From the NCBI GenBank assembly GCA_023078555.1, contig CM041196.1, positions 4,847,658-4,911,657 on the forward strand: a DNA stretch of 64,000 bases. Direction: 5' to 3'. The notes beneath the pieces are model-generated. The model saw nothing but the letters and a program-made list of their open reading frames with translations, searched no databases and was not told the origin of the DNA. Positions 25,761 through 36,829 of this stretch are shown piece after piece (positions within the stretch are counted from its first letter, which is position 1; every line of letters begins with the position of its first letter). The stretch comes from Ulva prolifera (lineage: Eukaryota; Chlorophyta; Ulvophyceae; Ulvales; Ulvaceae). The translations under genes and the position numbers were made by a program.

Positions 25761-27441
25761 TAATTTCCCACGCATCCGGTAGGTGTGCTTGTGGCGACGG
25801 CAGCACCAACATGCACGTGCGAGCAGGTTTGCTCACAATGTGGCACGCCATGATGCGTACAACGCTGCCAATTGCGCTGACGAAGCTTGCCGGCATAGTT
25901 ATTGACAGAGTGCTGACTGCTGAACCTGTTTGCAGGACGTCCGGAGCCTGGCCTCTGTCCGTCAGGCAGCCGACCCCACGCTCACTGCCCCCCCCCCCCC
26001 TATCACCCCCCCCCCCCCCCCCCCCTACAGGCCAGCTGAACAAGCTTGGACGAGCTCAGACCCCTCACAGCCTTCCCTCATCCCCTCCCTGATCCCCCTT
26101 CCGAGTCGTCACTGCCCCTACAGCCACACCGAAACGTATTTTAGACACCAGGGCTTGGGCGTCAACCATCGCGGTGGTTCATCTTGGATCCCCAACGTGA
26201 GGTGTGATCTACGTGCATGCACATCATCGATTCAGTCATCGTCGTGCGTGTAGATGGCTTTTGAACACGATTTAGCTGGGCGCTTGTGGCATGATTGCAT
26301 CTCATGATCACATGACCACATCCGCCGCAGGCTCTGCTCCCTGCTGCCTTCAGACCCCGGTTTGCAACTGCGCAGGCCGGGGATCGTGCCTCAGGGAGTG
26401 TGGCTAACTATAACCACACACCGACAGTCATGACTATGCGATTGTGCCAAGCTAATTTACTGTAGCATGGTACAGTGTCAACGTGACTGTACATTAATCT
26501 GTCTCTCACCCGCCCAGAATCTGCGCAACGCCAGAGCCCTGCAGAGGCGATTTGCAAGATGCACACATCACACGTCAGTTCCCATGTATGCCATTTTACC
26601 CATTTACCCAAGGCAGGCCGGCAAACATGCTGGGCGACTGCAAGCCGATGGCATGCATGCACATGTATGGCCATGCAGGTAATTTTTCCCGGCCCTCAGG
26701 TTTAGATCCTTCGCTTGTGTGACTGTCACGGCCAGCTGCCACGTAAGCACCGGTAGCGCGCCGTGCGTGCAATTGTGCACAGCTGTGATACCTCGGCATG
26801 CAGCGAGCTTTGAACACTTTTTGAACTGTGACAACAGCTATTACTTGCTTGCGTAAAGCTACATGGGGAAAGCTGAAATGAGCGAAATGTCTGTTTCCGG
26901 GGCGTTTTCAACTGCGCACTGGCTTTGGTCACCAGCCTGGTGTCGCCGACGACTCCAGCTCTGAGCACATTGACCGTCTCTGCGTTCGCAGCCGAACACT
27001 CTATCATCATACAATGCTAGAGCTTTGTAAAGAATGCGTGATTGAGACTGCGTGAGCGTTGCAGCGTCGGCGCACTCTGGAGCATTGTTAACGCAGTGAC
27101 ATCCTCACAACACTACCGAAGCTCGCTACAGCACGGCAGTAAAATCACACCTAGTGGCTCACTTTGAAGTAAGTAGCGTCACATTATGCGTGACCGTATG
27201 TGCCCTGGCATCGGGAGATGACTGACAGCACTCGCAACGCATTGCATTTACACATACAGCATGCTCCCGCAAATTGATAATGACGTTGACATCTGCTTGA
27301 TACATTTGGCAGGGCTGTGGCAACGGTCAGGCTTGCTATAGACCGACATGCCTTGGAATTACCTCCATCCCTAAGGCTACACAACCGCTGCTATCCCAAC
27401 TTCTTCACGCTACTATACAGATAGAGATTGTATCTACATTG
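25761..27441. other. no gene recognised
   Basis: Contains two C-runs near 25990-26025 that create false proline-rich frames. No exon, RNA gene or transposon end was supported. Confidence 0.5.
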
Positions 27442-29180
27442 TGACATCACAACCGACCATGTCCGCATCATACAGCTGCGATCTGCACCTTGCAATGTTG
27501 CTGCTCATCAGTGAGTTGAGAACCCCTAGCAGTGAGTCAGCACCTCCGCTGAGTATACCCTTTAGTCACAGCGGAGCCCCAGGATGTGGATGTGTCGCGA
27601 TTGCTACAGCATCTGCATGTCACTCAGGGTGCTAGGGCGCCTGCCTGTTTGCTGTCCGATTCATGCCTGTTCACTCTGGCCCGATCGACGTGTGCCTGCC
27701 ACGAGCCCGCTGCAGTGTTCCTCCGAGTCTTGCAGTGCCGGTGGCGCTGTCGATGTATCGGTGATGTGGCAAACCACGGCGAGACGTGCAAGAATACCTC
27801 ACAACAGAGGGCATGTCCCTAGACTGCCACACAGTGTCACTCGAGAGTGTGATGCTGCAGGACTGCGGCTGCTTGATTAGGCCATCTCAGAGCCCACCGG
27901 GGCCTGTCTCCGTTCCTTGACTGTGCCGACCCTTTCCGAACCGCCCCTCCCGTTTTCGCGCCACACCGAGACAACAGCGCTTCAATCCGTTCTGCGGCCA
28001 CGTTTTTGGTCAATTGGAAGACACCAATTTCCAGGTGTGCAATGCTACATCCCATGTGCCCGCAAAATGGCATAGTGTGTTGTTTGTACTTGTAAATAGG
28101 CCACTGGATGACTTTGAATGGCGCAGGAATGAGATTGCAGTTGTGGCGCCAGCCAATGCAGCTGTGCCATGGCGCCAGGGGCTTGCTGCAGCGTGCAATC
28201 CATCTAGCAATTGGGATGTGCATCCGCCATGATGCATTGAGATGCCAAATGTGGCGGAAAACCGCATTGCTAGATTCGATCCTTCTGTGCAACGGCGGCC
28301 GGGGTGCCCCTGACCGCCGCAGCGTGTGCAGGCCCTCTGAAACCCCAATTGCACTTAAGTACTTGGTCCTGCATCTGCCGCTACCGCCTCCTGAGTGGCG
28401 CCCCACCCAAACCTCTCCCGCCCCCAACCCCACCCCCCACCCACACGCGCCTTCCCTAGCGGGAGCCACGCCCCAAGTGCGCACCGAGCCGGGCTGCCGC
28501 CTCTGGCACCGCCGCGCGGGTTGTGGATACTGCCGCGCTTGACCGAGGCCCCAGCGTGAGGTGTGTTCTCCATGCATGCGTACACCGTGTACTGCCGCTG
28601 CGGGCGTACGCTCAGGGTGGCATCACGCCACGGGACCGTGCAGCCATCTGCCCCTCTCACATGGCTCTGCACATACCAGGGCAGGCTGTGTGTACATTCT
28701 GACCACGTGCGCCGACCGCGATGGCAGCACTGATTGTACAATGGCAGCACCAACTTACGACTAGCTACGAGTACCCTGCCTCGTATGCATGCGCGTCGAG
28801 TTGATCCTGCAGTTTGCAAAATGCGTGATGCAATCACATCATGCAGTGCAACGGGATCTGTAACTTGCGGCCCGGGGTGACGTCACGCCACGCGTCCGTG
28901 CAGCCATCTGGTCCTCATGCATGGTTCTGCGCATGGCAGGGCAGGCTGCGTGTATATTCTGACCACGCGCGCCGAGCACTAACGTTGGGTATCCTGCCTT
29001 GCATGCATGTGTGCTGCGCCGATGCTGCAATACTATGGTGCAAAATACGTAACGCAATCCACATCATGGCACGACCTGCGATGGATCCACGGTGTACGGT
29101 GCAGTGAAGTCATAGCGAGTCGCGCAGTGCCATGAGGTCTACCATTTACCTAGTACTACTAGCTAGTAGCTGGCGGACAC
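27442..29180. repeat. repeat unit, copy C, with an extra partial right end
   Basis: Near-collinear with copy A but lacking the hAT and SINE insertions and the 500-bp internal duplication, so it supplies the pre-insertion structure. The right part is itself repeated: about 28600-28860 and 28865-29180 both contain the GCAGCCATCTG-TC-CATGG and GGCAGGGCAGGCTG blocks. Confidence 0.75.
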
Positions 29181-29736
29181 ATCATTGACGTAGCTAGTGC
29201 ATTCGAGTGGGTACGCCACAGAATGTCCAACCGGCCTCATCAAACCCAGCAGGTGTACAATGGTTGCGGCAACGGCAGCACACAGTTGAGTTGCTGCTGT
29301 AAAGCTGCCACTCAACCGTGTGCAGCCTTGCAGCAGCAACTCAGCTCATATGCATGCACCCTCTGCAGGCTCTGTGCCCTACTGCCTTTGGAACCCTGTT
29401 CCCGTTTGCCCTGGCGTGGGAGTAATGGTGCATGAGTGGGGAGATCCGCAACGCGGCCTCCGCGGCTCATCACCTTCACTAGCTGCCTATAGGCTTCCTC
29501 TTTTCAGTACATGTGCAATACTTCAGTTTTAAGGTGACAGTACAGTCATTTGTAACCTCGCCGGCCCAGATTCTTCTCATCGCCAGCATTGCCAGCATCG
29601 CCGATGGTGTTTCGCAGCACACTCCGCACGCCGAATTGTATTGACGCCAATTTGTCCAATGTCCCAAACATGAGTCAGGCTGCTGAGCGAACTGCTTGAC
29701 TGCCAGGTCGTGCGGTGCATACACACACGTGTGGCC
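29181..29736. other. no gene recognised
   Basis: Spacer between the repeat block and the NB-ARC gene. A 5' exon or the promoter of that gene may lie here; no clear motif was seen. Confidence 0.4.
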
Positions 29737-30654
29737 ATGCATCCAAGGATGCACCTCGATCTGAAAGCCGATGCCCTGCAGGTGATGTTTTATGGGAAGG
29801 AAGCACGCAAGAAAGCAGGCGAGAATGCAGGCAAGGCTGCGGGAAAGGCAGCTGGCACCGCCGTGAAGACAGTCCTTCCCCCGATCGTCAGCGATGTCGC
29901 CGGCTGGGCTGTTGAGGAGTCAATTCAGTGGCTGGTAGAACGTGGAATAGCCATCGGCGGCCACCCAAAGCAGTGCCGGAAGCTGCTCGATCAGCTGAGC
30001 AAAGCGGAGCTCCTGAATGCTGCACATGCCTTCGACCAGCTGACGGATCTGCCTGAATTTGCGTGCCACCGGCCAAAGTATCAGGCCCTGTGTGACACTC
30101 TGCAGGAGGCCGAGGTGCTGCTGCTGCACGTGCAATCCAGGTCGCAGAGGTTGTGGCAGCGAGTGTTCTACAGCAGCAGGCCCAAAGAGTTACGCTCTTC
30201 GCTACAGGAAGTCTGCAATCTGGACACAGCCTTGAAGCTGTACCCAACGCTGAAGAGCAGGGCAGCGTCTGTGCCCACAGCGCCCCGCATCACCTTCGGC
30301 AGGTTACCGTCTATGCAGCCCTACAGAGGCCCATCGAGCGAGCTGCCGCAGTACAGTGAGCCTGCCCTGCCGCCGCATGTCTTCCAGCACTGCGACGACC
30401 TCGTGCCCCTTATTGACGAGCAGCTCAAGGACAACCGCAACATCGGCATCGTCGGGGCTCCTGGCATCGGCAAGACGACCATCGCCCGCGCAGTGTTTGC
30501 GCGCGCCAGGTCGCGCTTTGATGATGCTGTGTGGCTGACGGTCGGGAAAGATGCAAACGACAGAGAAATGCTGCGCCTTCTCGAGGCGGCATTTGTCAAG
30601 CTGTATCCCGGCTGTTGGCAACGCTGTCTCTGTATTGACGCGACGGAAAGCTGA
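29737..30654 (+). CDS. RPW8/HeLo-like helical domain plus NB-ARC NTPase, truncated NLR-like protein
   Basis: The frame from ATG 29737 to TGA encodes 305 residues. Residues about 20-160 form an Ala/Lys-rich helix (GKEARKKAGENAGKAAGKAA) followed by amphipathic helices with a Trp-Gln-Arg segment (RLWQRVFYSSRPKELRSSL), the pattern I associate with RPW8/MLKL-type four-helix bundles of plant helper NLRs. Residues 240-248 are a Walker A motif, GAPGIGKTT, in NB-ARC context: preceded by a linker with DDLVPLIDEQL and NIGIV, followed by ARARSRFDDAVWLTVG, an RNBS-A-like strand. The frame stops about 45 residues after the P-loop; kinase-2 (LLVLDD), RNBS-B, GLPL and MHD were not found downstream on this strand. 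So it is a short product, an interrupted gene, or a gene with later exons I missed. The first 15 codons may be intron, since CTGCAG precedes GTGATG at about 29780. The NB-ARC call is firm; the RPW8-like call is tentative. Confidence 0.72.
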   Translation: MHPRMHLDLKADALQVMFYGKEARKKAGENAGKAAGKAAGTAVKTVLPPIVSDVAGWAVEESIQWLVERGIAIGGHPKQCRKLLDQLSKAELLNAAHAFDQLTDLPEFACHRPKYQALCDTLQEAEVLLLHVQSRSQRLWQRVFYSSRPKELRSSLQEVCNLDTALKLYPTLKSRAASVPTAPRITFGRLPSMQPYRGPSSELPQYSEPALPPHVFQHCDDLVPLIDEQLKDNRNIGIVGAPGIGKTTIARAVFARARSRFDDAVWLTVGKDANDREMLRLLEAAFVKLYPGCWQRCLCIDATES

Positions 30655-32063
30655 TTGCGTTGACCAGCATCGGCTGCATGACCGTCCTGGCCTGGCTTCA
30701 CCAAGCACATGGCTTCAACTTTTAGGTCATTCTCAGGAAACGTGAGTGCAAGATCGAAATCATTCCAATGTTCTTTCCTTTATCAGTGGCTGGAGATCAC
30801 CCCATGTTGACGCACCTGACGTCCCACAGGTGACCAGGACGCACTTGCCTTCCATCCCGAACAGCTTGGACGTGTAGCTGGCTGCACTTGCCATTGTCAA
30901 AGTACATATGACGATGTAGAAGAGGAAAAGTTGAAGAAAGCTCCACTTCGTATATCGCTGACGATCTACATGAGAAGAGCTGTAGATGTGCCTGAGAAAG
31001 CGTCGCTATATATCGCGATCGCAAACGACAGGTGTGCAAAGTCAAACGGGGCTATTGCACGTACGCAACACCATCGTCAAAACAGAAAAATGTTCCATTA
31101 TACAAGTTGCCAGTGCTCTTCAGGTAGTTCTGCCGAGCTCAGGATCGCGGACTATGCAGAACTGTGTTGCGCGCATGAACATGTGTCGGGGTACCAGTAG
31201 CCATGGCAGGGAATACAAAGAGTGATATGCACAACCTCCTTTCGGGCTTGCAAGTCTGTGTAAGTGACTAACAGAACGTGACGCAAGTGATTGACGATGT
31301 TGCGCTGGCTGCTGCGAGCTCTCTATTCAGTCGGTTTTCAGGCGAAATCAGCAGAGGTGCTGTGAACGAGCATGCAATATGCGTGTCACACTGACGAGGT
31401 GGATGCAGATCATGGCCCATGTGCCGCAACATTGACTTGGAAGTGACTTGGCTACGCTTTGGGATGCTTGTGTAGCCTCGTGTGGAAGCTGCAGTTTGCA
31501 GGGGTACAGCGGCTGTGCCTGCCAGTGGTGCCCCACTGCCAGAGCTTGAACGCCACAGCATGCTGTTGGGGACCGTGGCAAGGTCATACGGATCTATTGT
31601 TGAATTCCTTGTCACGATCAATCTGTAATTCTGTGATCACATGTGGCTTTGTATCGCAAGTTCATGCATTCTGCCCATAGTCACATACGTCAGGCATGAA
31701 CAGAACTGCAATCAAATCGTGCTGACGCAGCACATGACTGGTTGCATCGGGTAGCTGTTGGCATTCCCAGGATGCAGCACTCCCTTGAGTGGAGCAAAAA
31801 ACATATTTCCCGGTGGATTTGAAAAATCCTGCAGGCCACCCTGAAAGCCCGTCCTTTTGCAGCCCCAACAACGAGCACCCACGCCATCTCTGTGCACACC
31901 ACATGCACACAGGCCCATGGAGTGGTTTTGTTACAAATATGTCAACGGGTACGTACCGCGGTGCGAACAGAAACGTCTTTTTTTTTACAAATCTGTGAGT
32001 GGGCCCATGCAGTGGCCGGTCTGAAACGCAGTAATTTTCAAGTGCACGTCACCACGACTTGCG
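30655..32063. other. no gene recognised
   Basis: Searched for the missing NB-ARC motifs (kinase-2, GLPL) and for leucine-rich repeats on the + strand; none seen. A stop-free stretch directly after the NB-ARC stop, in another frame, is short and unsupported. Confidence 0.45.
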
Positions 32064-33029
32064 CTAGCATGGCTGGTAGTCTGCAGCCACGTGGAAGCCG
32101 TTGGCGGACATGCCGCCGTCGATGGGCAGCACATGCCCGGTGATGAAGGACGCTGCAGCCGAGGCGAGGAACACCATCACACCTGCACACACACACACCT
32201 CCTCAAGCACCGGCCGGCACACATCACACACCCACGTGTGTGTATCGGTGGCAAATTGGATGCAGACAGCTGATGCGGGCAGCGACTTGATGGTGGCTCA
32301 CGGCGGCAGCAGGTGGGGTTGGTGGTTCACTCGACTGCGAAGCTGCACCGGCATCCCCGACTACAATGGTGGACTGCATCTCCCAGGATCGATGTTGAGC
32401 GTAACATCCGTGGCGTATTTTCAATTCAGGCCGCGGCCCGACATGGGGCCGCTGTTGAACCCCCCGGGCTGCAGCCTGGTGGCAACGGTAGCAGCCTAGA
32501 CACAGCGCAGTGACCTCGCATGACAGCAACGTGAGGGGAACTGCCGAAGCAGGTGCTGGCACACGAGCCGTCTCGCAGGGGCACCTGAGAGTGACAAGGG
32601 GCGCGCCCGACGTCTCCTCCGGCTCCGCGATGCGGCCGAGCGGCGTGCGCGCCAGCACACCCTGCCGGAAGCCGTCGTCCTGCAGCGCCTGCCGCACGAG
32701 CGGCGTCGCGGCGAACCACGGCGCGACCGCGTTGACGCGGATCCCGTCCCGCGCCCACTCGCACGCGAGGCTCCGCGTCAGCTGATTCAGCGCCGCTGCA
32801 TACACCCCGCTGGGCTGGCACAGGCTGCCGCAGGGCACGGTTCCCTGGTGTCTCCGTGCATGCCAGATTCTATGCAAGCTGCCGTGAGTAGCGTGTCTTG
32901 CGGTAGCCGATTCCGCTGTTTGCGCGCTTGCCCCATGCCGCCCCTGTGTCATCACGTGTTTGTCCAGGCAATGCATGTAGATCCTGGGAGGTACACATCG
33001 ATGCAAAGACAGATGTGGACTCTGCGTTC

Positions 33030-33077
<48 letters not shown>

Positions 33078-33323
33078 TTGGCTTACCTTTCGTCATCCCG
33101 TAGACGCATCCGCTCCACAGCGCCAGCGGGCCGCCAGCCACGGAGGAGTTAAACATGATGGATGGTGCGCTGGATCTGGCGAGGTGCGGCCGGCAGAATT
33201 GACAGAGACGCAGTGTAGAGCGCACGTTCGTTGCCATCATCATGTCAAAGTCCTCTGCAGTTGCGTCCTCAGCCTGCCGGCGGCGATTCGTGCCGACGTT
33301 GTTGACCAGAACATCCAGCTGCC
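32064..33323 (-). CDS. short-chain dehydrogenase/reductase, tropinone reductase-like, N-terminus missing
   Basis: NAD(P)H-dependent SDR; substrate unknown. Three exons fit: 33323-33087, 32795-32607 and 32064-32182. Exon a has GQLDVLVNNVGTN and NSSVAGG (active-site Ser); the catalytic YxxxK is YGMTK with its Lys at the splice, continuing as ALNQLTRSLACEWARDGIRV in exon b; exon c ends with SFITGHVLPIDGGMSANGF and TAG. This is close to plant tropinone-reductase-like SDRs. The junction b-c keeps frame only with a GC donor (GCGCGC), a one-base variant of the local GTGCGC donor. Intron a-b has donor GTAAGC and a 45-nt C-run. The N-terminal Rossmann exon (TGxxxGIG) was not found, and a damaged second copy lies at 35.8-36.3 kb, so this copy may itself be incomplete. 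Confidence 0.82.
33032..33076. repeat. poly(G) tract, 45 nt
   Basis: Longest homopolymer in the window; C45 in the SDR transcript, starting about 10 nt after the donor at 33086. The assembled length is unlikely to be exact. Confidence 0.9.
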
Positions 33324-33555
33324 CTGAAACCATGGACATCGTTGGGTTCAGCTGCAGCTGAGGTTGAGGATGTGAAGGACGTGTATAGGAGGGGGTGCAG
33401 GCCTATTGCCACCTGCGCATTGTTCGATGCTGCATGCCATTGGATGTACCCTTCCACTCCGTAATGAAAAGCAGATGACGTCCCTACACTCCAGAAGACA
33501 TCAAGGCCATGGCATGCCACCAGCATGAGGTCAGGCCTGAGGTGTTCGGTGACAG

Positions 33556-34032
33556 TCACTCACGCTGTACCGGCTTGGTGGCCTGGACTCGGAGCCAGTT
33601 GCAGACTGTTTGGAACTGTTTGGAACTGGCCACATCAGCAGTGGGCCCGCTGCGGCCGGTAAGAGTGGGCAAGAGGTGGCTGCGTATGTAACAACATACA
33701 TCATCGGGACGGCAGAAGCGCCACCCAACGTCCACACTGGAAAACATGCCCCCGAGATACGAGCTGAAAGAAGCGTGTATGCGCTGGTAATTCGAAATAG
33801 TCCGGGGATGACGGGAAAGCTCCATCTCCTCAGCGACAAGAGCCACGCGCTCCGCACACAGCAGCCGTTCCCTCTCCATGCGAGAGACAGGCGCAACCGG
33901 TGTCGGTGAAGGGCCAGCGCCATACCGAAGAAATGTAAGGTGCTCAAGTGCATCAGCCTGCGCATATACAAGACAACTCAGCGGTGACAAAGCTCGGTGG
34001 GGAATGCTGCGTGCAGCGGTAAGGTTGCACAA
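33556..34032 (-). pseudogene. tyrosine recombinase-like core-binding domain fragment
   Basis: A single open frame contains SRHPRTISNYQRIHASFSSYL, then CRPDDVCCYIRSHLLP and SSKQFQTVCNWLRVQA. This pattern (SxRTixnYqr with a following helical region) resembles the N-terminal SAM-like domain of tyrosine recombinases in Crypton or DIRS-type elements. The catalytic R-H-R-Y half is absent and there is no ATG start. The right end abuts sequence duplicated at 36.3-36.54 kb. Could instead be an exon of an unrelated gene. Confidence 0.35.
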
Positions 34033-34374
34033 GGGAGCTCCCTAGGGAGGGGCCTGGAAGAACGTTCCAGCGCGGATCCCAAAGCATTCTCACCAGCGAC
34101 TACCATCAGCACTGTGTCGCAGTGTAGAATGATTCTTTTCTCCATTTGGCCTGACAACCAAGTGGAGCACTAGCAACCGAGATAAAGAGACAATGCAGCA
34201 GGCATATTGCACTGCGAATGCTACACCAATGCGCCAGCATCACACGAACGAATATGCAGACACGTACAGATGAATCATCCATCTGTTGTTTTGGCTGCTG
34301 CATAGACTTTCGATTTAATAGACGAGAATCGCAACAGTCTGGTTGTTGACAAACGACACAGTTGCAGTGGCTTG

Positions 34375-34640
34375 TCTCGAGTGCGTTGCTGCCGCTGCTG
34401 TTCTGCTTTGCCCCGCGCCACGTGAACGCACCGGCTCAACACTTTCAGACGCTGAAACAGACACCAAACAATCTATGGCATATGCAGATGCTCAATAGCT
34501 GTTAAATATATGCATCTAATATCTGATGTGGGGGCGTTTCTCTTGCAGAAACATGCCTGCTTTGAGCCAGGTGTGGTACAACTCTTCAGGAGGCAGCTCT
34601 TCTGTCATGCTTGGCGCAGCACTGTACATACATGTGTGGC
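34375..34640. repeat. dispersed repeat, copy 2 (partner at 15.8-16.1 kb)
   Basis: See the partner at 15790-16075 for the shared blocks. The surrounding 34.03-35.12 kb has no recognised gene; a C26 tract lies at 34963-34988. Confidence 0.6.
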
Positions 34641-35126
34641 AGCAAAGCAACTGCAATGGCCTACACCAGGCACATGGGAATGCACGTGATGTTACCATTC
34701 TACTGCATTGATCATGCATCCATAAGGACTACTACTCCAATTTGGGATCCAGCCCCACGCCGTTACGACACACACACCAGGCATGTGGATACCTGCAGCC
34801 ACAGTGAAGCGCCTCCAGCATTGGATGCTCAGGGCTCAGGAGGGTTGCAAACCCGACAGGTACCCACCGGCACACTGGCCATGTCCGTTTTGGCTGGCCT
34901 GGATATGGCTGCCCATGTATACACTCTGTGTAGGACTGCTGCACTCCGGTGTCATCTATCCACCCCCCCCCCCCCCCCCCCCCCCCCCGCCCAGCCATAC
35001 ACCTGTTCGGCAGGTGCGCCTGTATACATATACACTGGTCTATAGTCTGCGACAGACAACCCAGCGAACAGGCTGCACCGCCGCCGCCGCGGTCAGCGGC
35101 CGCAACGCGCATTTGTCCACAACACC

Positions 35127-35775
35127 CTACGTCGAGCGCAGCTTCTGCATCTCTTGCCCATCCCCCGCATCCTCGTCGTAGCGGGTGCCGTCCCCCGCGA
35201 CGCCCATGTAGCGCCGGCTGCGCCAGCAGAAGGTGCACGCCCATGTCAGCGCGCGGCCCCACGATGCGAGGCCGCCCCGCGACACAAACTTGAGGCCCTC
35301 ATCGAGCAGCACCACCGGCGTGGAGAGCAGCAGCACGGCCCGCCACTCCGGCCACGACAGCGCCGTGACACCAAACACGAGCTGCAGCCCGGGGATGTGC
35401 CTGCACGGCACCACCAGCGAGTTGTTATAGAGTCCATGAACGAGCCTAGTGGGGGGGGCCTGTCAAAAGGACGAAGACTGAACCCCGTATGCTTCAGACG
35501 GCCATGCAAATGCACGATCCCATCAACGGAGGCACCGCACCTCACTGCACCCTCATTCAATCAAACATTAACACATGCATGAGCATCCAGGAGCGCACAA
35601 GATGGCCATGTGGAGCGCCATCGACACCGCGATCGCGGCGACGAGCCACCAGTTGCGCCACGGCGGCACGACCAGCAGCGAGCCGTTCTCCGAGATCGCG
35701 CCAGCGCGCACATGCGGAGGTCGTTGCACACCGAGAACTCATGCTGCCGCGCCATGCGCCGCGTGCCGAGCGACC
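35127..35775 (-). pseudogene. collapsed SERCA-type ATPase pseudogene (M7-M10 end plus scraps of catalytic exons)
   Basis: On the - strand, about 35699-35599 encodes [17 protein letters not shown] and a hydrophobic helix, matching SERCA around M7-M8; a GTGCGC donor joins in phase to 35400-35127, which encodes PEWRAVLLLSTPVVLLDEGLKF (M9-M10) and a cytosolic tail ending at TAG. Upstream of this (35700-35775), short pieces identical or nearly so to SERCA exon 3 (GTRRMARQH) and exon 4 (EFSV, LRMCALA) are packed directly together and out of frame with the C-terminal part. The order of pieces follows the gene, so this looks like a SERCA copy shrunk by internal deletions. Its 5' side runs directly into an SDR copy. 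Confidence 0.75.
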
Positions 35776-36281
35776 GCGTTGACGCGGATCCCGCACCCAA
35801 CGCAAGGCTCCGAGTCAGCTGGTTCAGCGCCGCTGCATGCATCCCGCTGGGCTGGCAGAGGCTGTTGAACAGTGCGCTTCCCTGGTGCCTCGGTGCACAT
35901 CAGATTCTACGCAACCCGCCGTGAGTATCATTTCTTGTGGTTGACGATTCCGTTGTTTCTGCGCTTGCCCCATGAGACGCCCCGTGTGGTTTCTCCGCCG
36001 ATGCATGTAGGCCTGGGAGGTTAACATCGTTGAAAGCGTGGATGTGGACTATGCGCGAAGGGCATACCTTTCGTCATGCCGTAGACGCACCCGCTCCACA
36101 GGGCCAGCGGGCCGCCGGCCACGGAGGAGTTGAAGATGATCGATGGTGAGCTGGAGCTGGCAGAGGTGCGGCGCGGAGCGCACTTTGGTTGCCATCATCA
36201 CGTCAAAGTCCTTTGCGCTCGCATCCTCAGCCTGGCGGCGGCGGTTCGTGCCGACATTGTTGACGAGAACATCCAGCTGCC
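35776..36281 (-). pseudogene. second, broken copy of the SDR gene
   Basis: Collinear with 32.7-33.32 kb, including intron sequence (for example GATGCATGTAG-CCTGGGAGGT) and continuing into flanking DNA to about 36.54 kb. The exon at 36281-36068 encodes GQLDVLVNNVGTN but carries a deletion of about 22 bp that shifts the frame before the NSSVAGG motif. The acceptor before it reads GG where the intact copy has AG. The YxxxK-downstream exon is cut off at about 35775 where SERCA fragments begin. Shared introns show it arose by genomic duplication, not by retroposition. Confidence 0.8.
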
Positions 36282-36729
36282 CCGGAATCATGGATATTGT
36301 TGAGCCCGTTTGCAACTGAGGTGAAGTAAACGTAAATGACTGGTGCAGGAGCTCCCAGGAGATACGGGATCAATGCCAGCTGCGTGAGTGTTGGAATTTC
36401 AAGCGAAGTTCGATTGGTTGTGCCCACACCTTCCATGTACGGACAGCTGATGACGTCCCGGCATATCATAGAACGTCAAGGACACGGCATGCCACTAGCG
36501 TGAGTTCAGGCCTTGCGCATGCGACGACAAACACTCATGATCTACTAGCTCAGCGACACACACATTGCCTGCCATGTCGAAGCTGCATTTGGCAAGCGTC
36601 GTGAGCAGGTGACTGTGCCAGCTGGCCAGCAGCAGGCTTGCTGATGAGAGTGGTATGGCATTCGGTGCCAGCAGATGTTACTTCTGGTGCTCAGAAGTGG
36701 TCTGTGTTACAAGGATGAAGGTGGCAGGG

Positions 36730-36829
36730 NNNNNNNNNNNNNNNNNNNNNNNNNNNNNNNNNNNNNNNNNNNNNNNNNNNNNNNNNNNNNNNNNNNNNNN
36801 NNNNNNNNNNNNNNNNNNNNNNNNNNNNN
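36730..36829. other. assembly gap, 100 N
   Basis: Exactly 100 N, the usual placeholder for a gap of unknown size. It cuts the STIMATE-like gene. Confidence 1.

Noticed and set aside
20635..28354. CCHC zinc-knuckle-like peptide (CTRCGGQGHPGRRC) on the - strand in several repeat copies
   Set aside because: It occurs only within decaying repeat copies, is not kept in all of them, and no gag or other retroelement domain is nearby; GC-rich repeat sequence can produce it by chance.
32928..33152. Poly-Gly and poly-Pro proteins around 33.0, 34.95, 8.75 and 26.0 kb
   Set aside because: They are frames across G/C homopolymers in introns or spacers.
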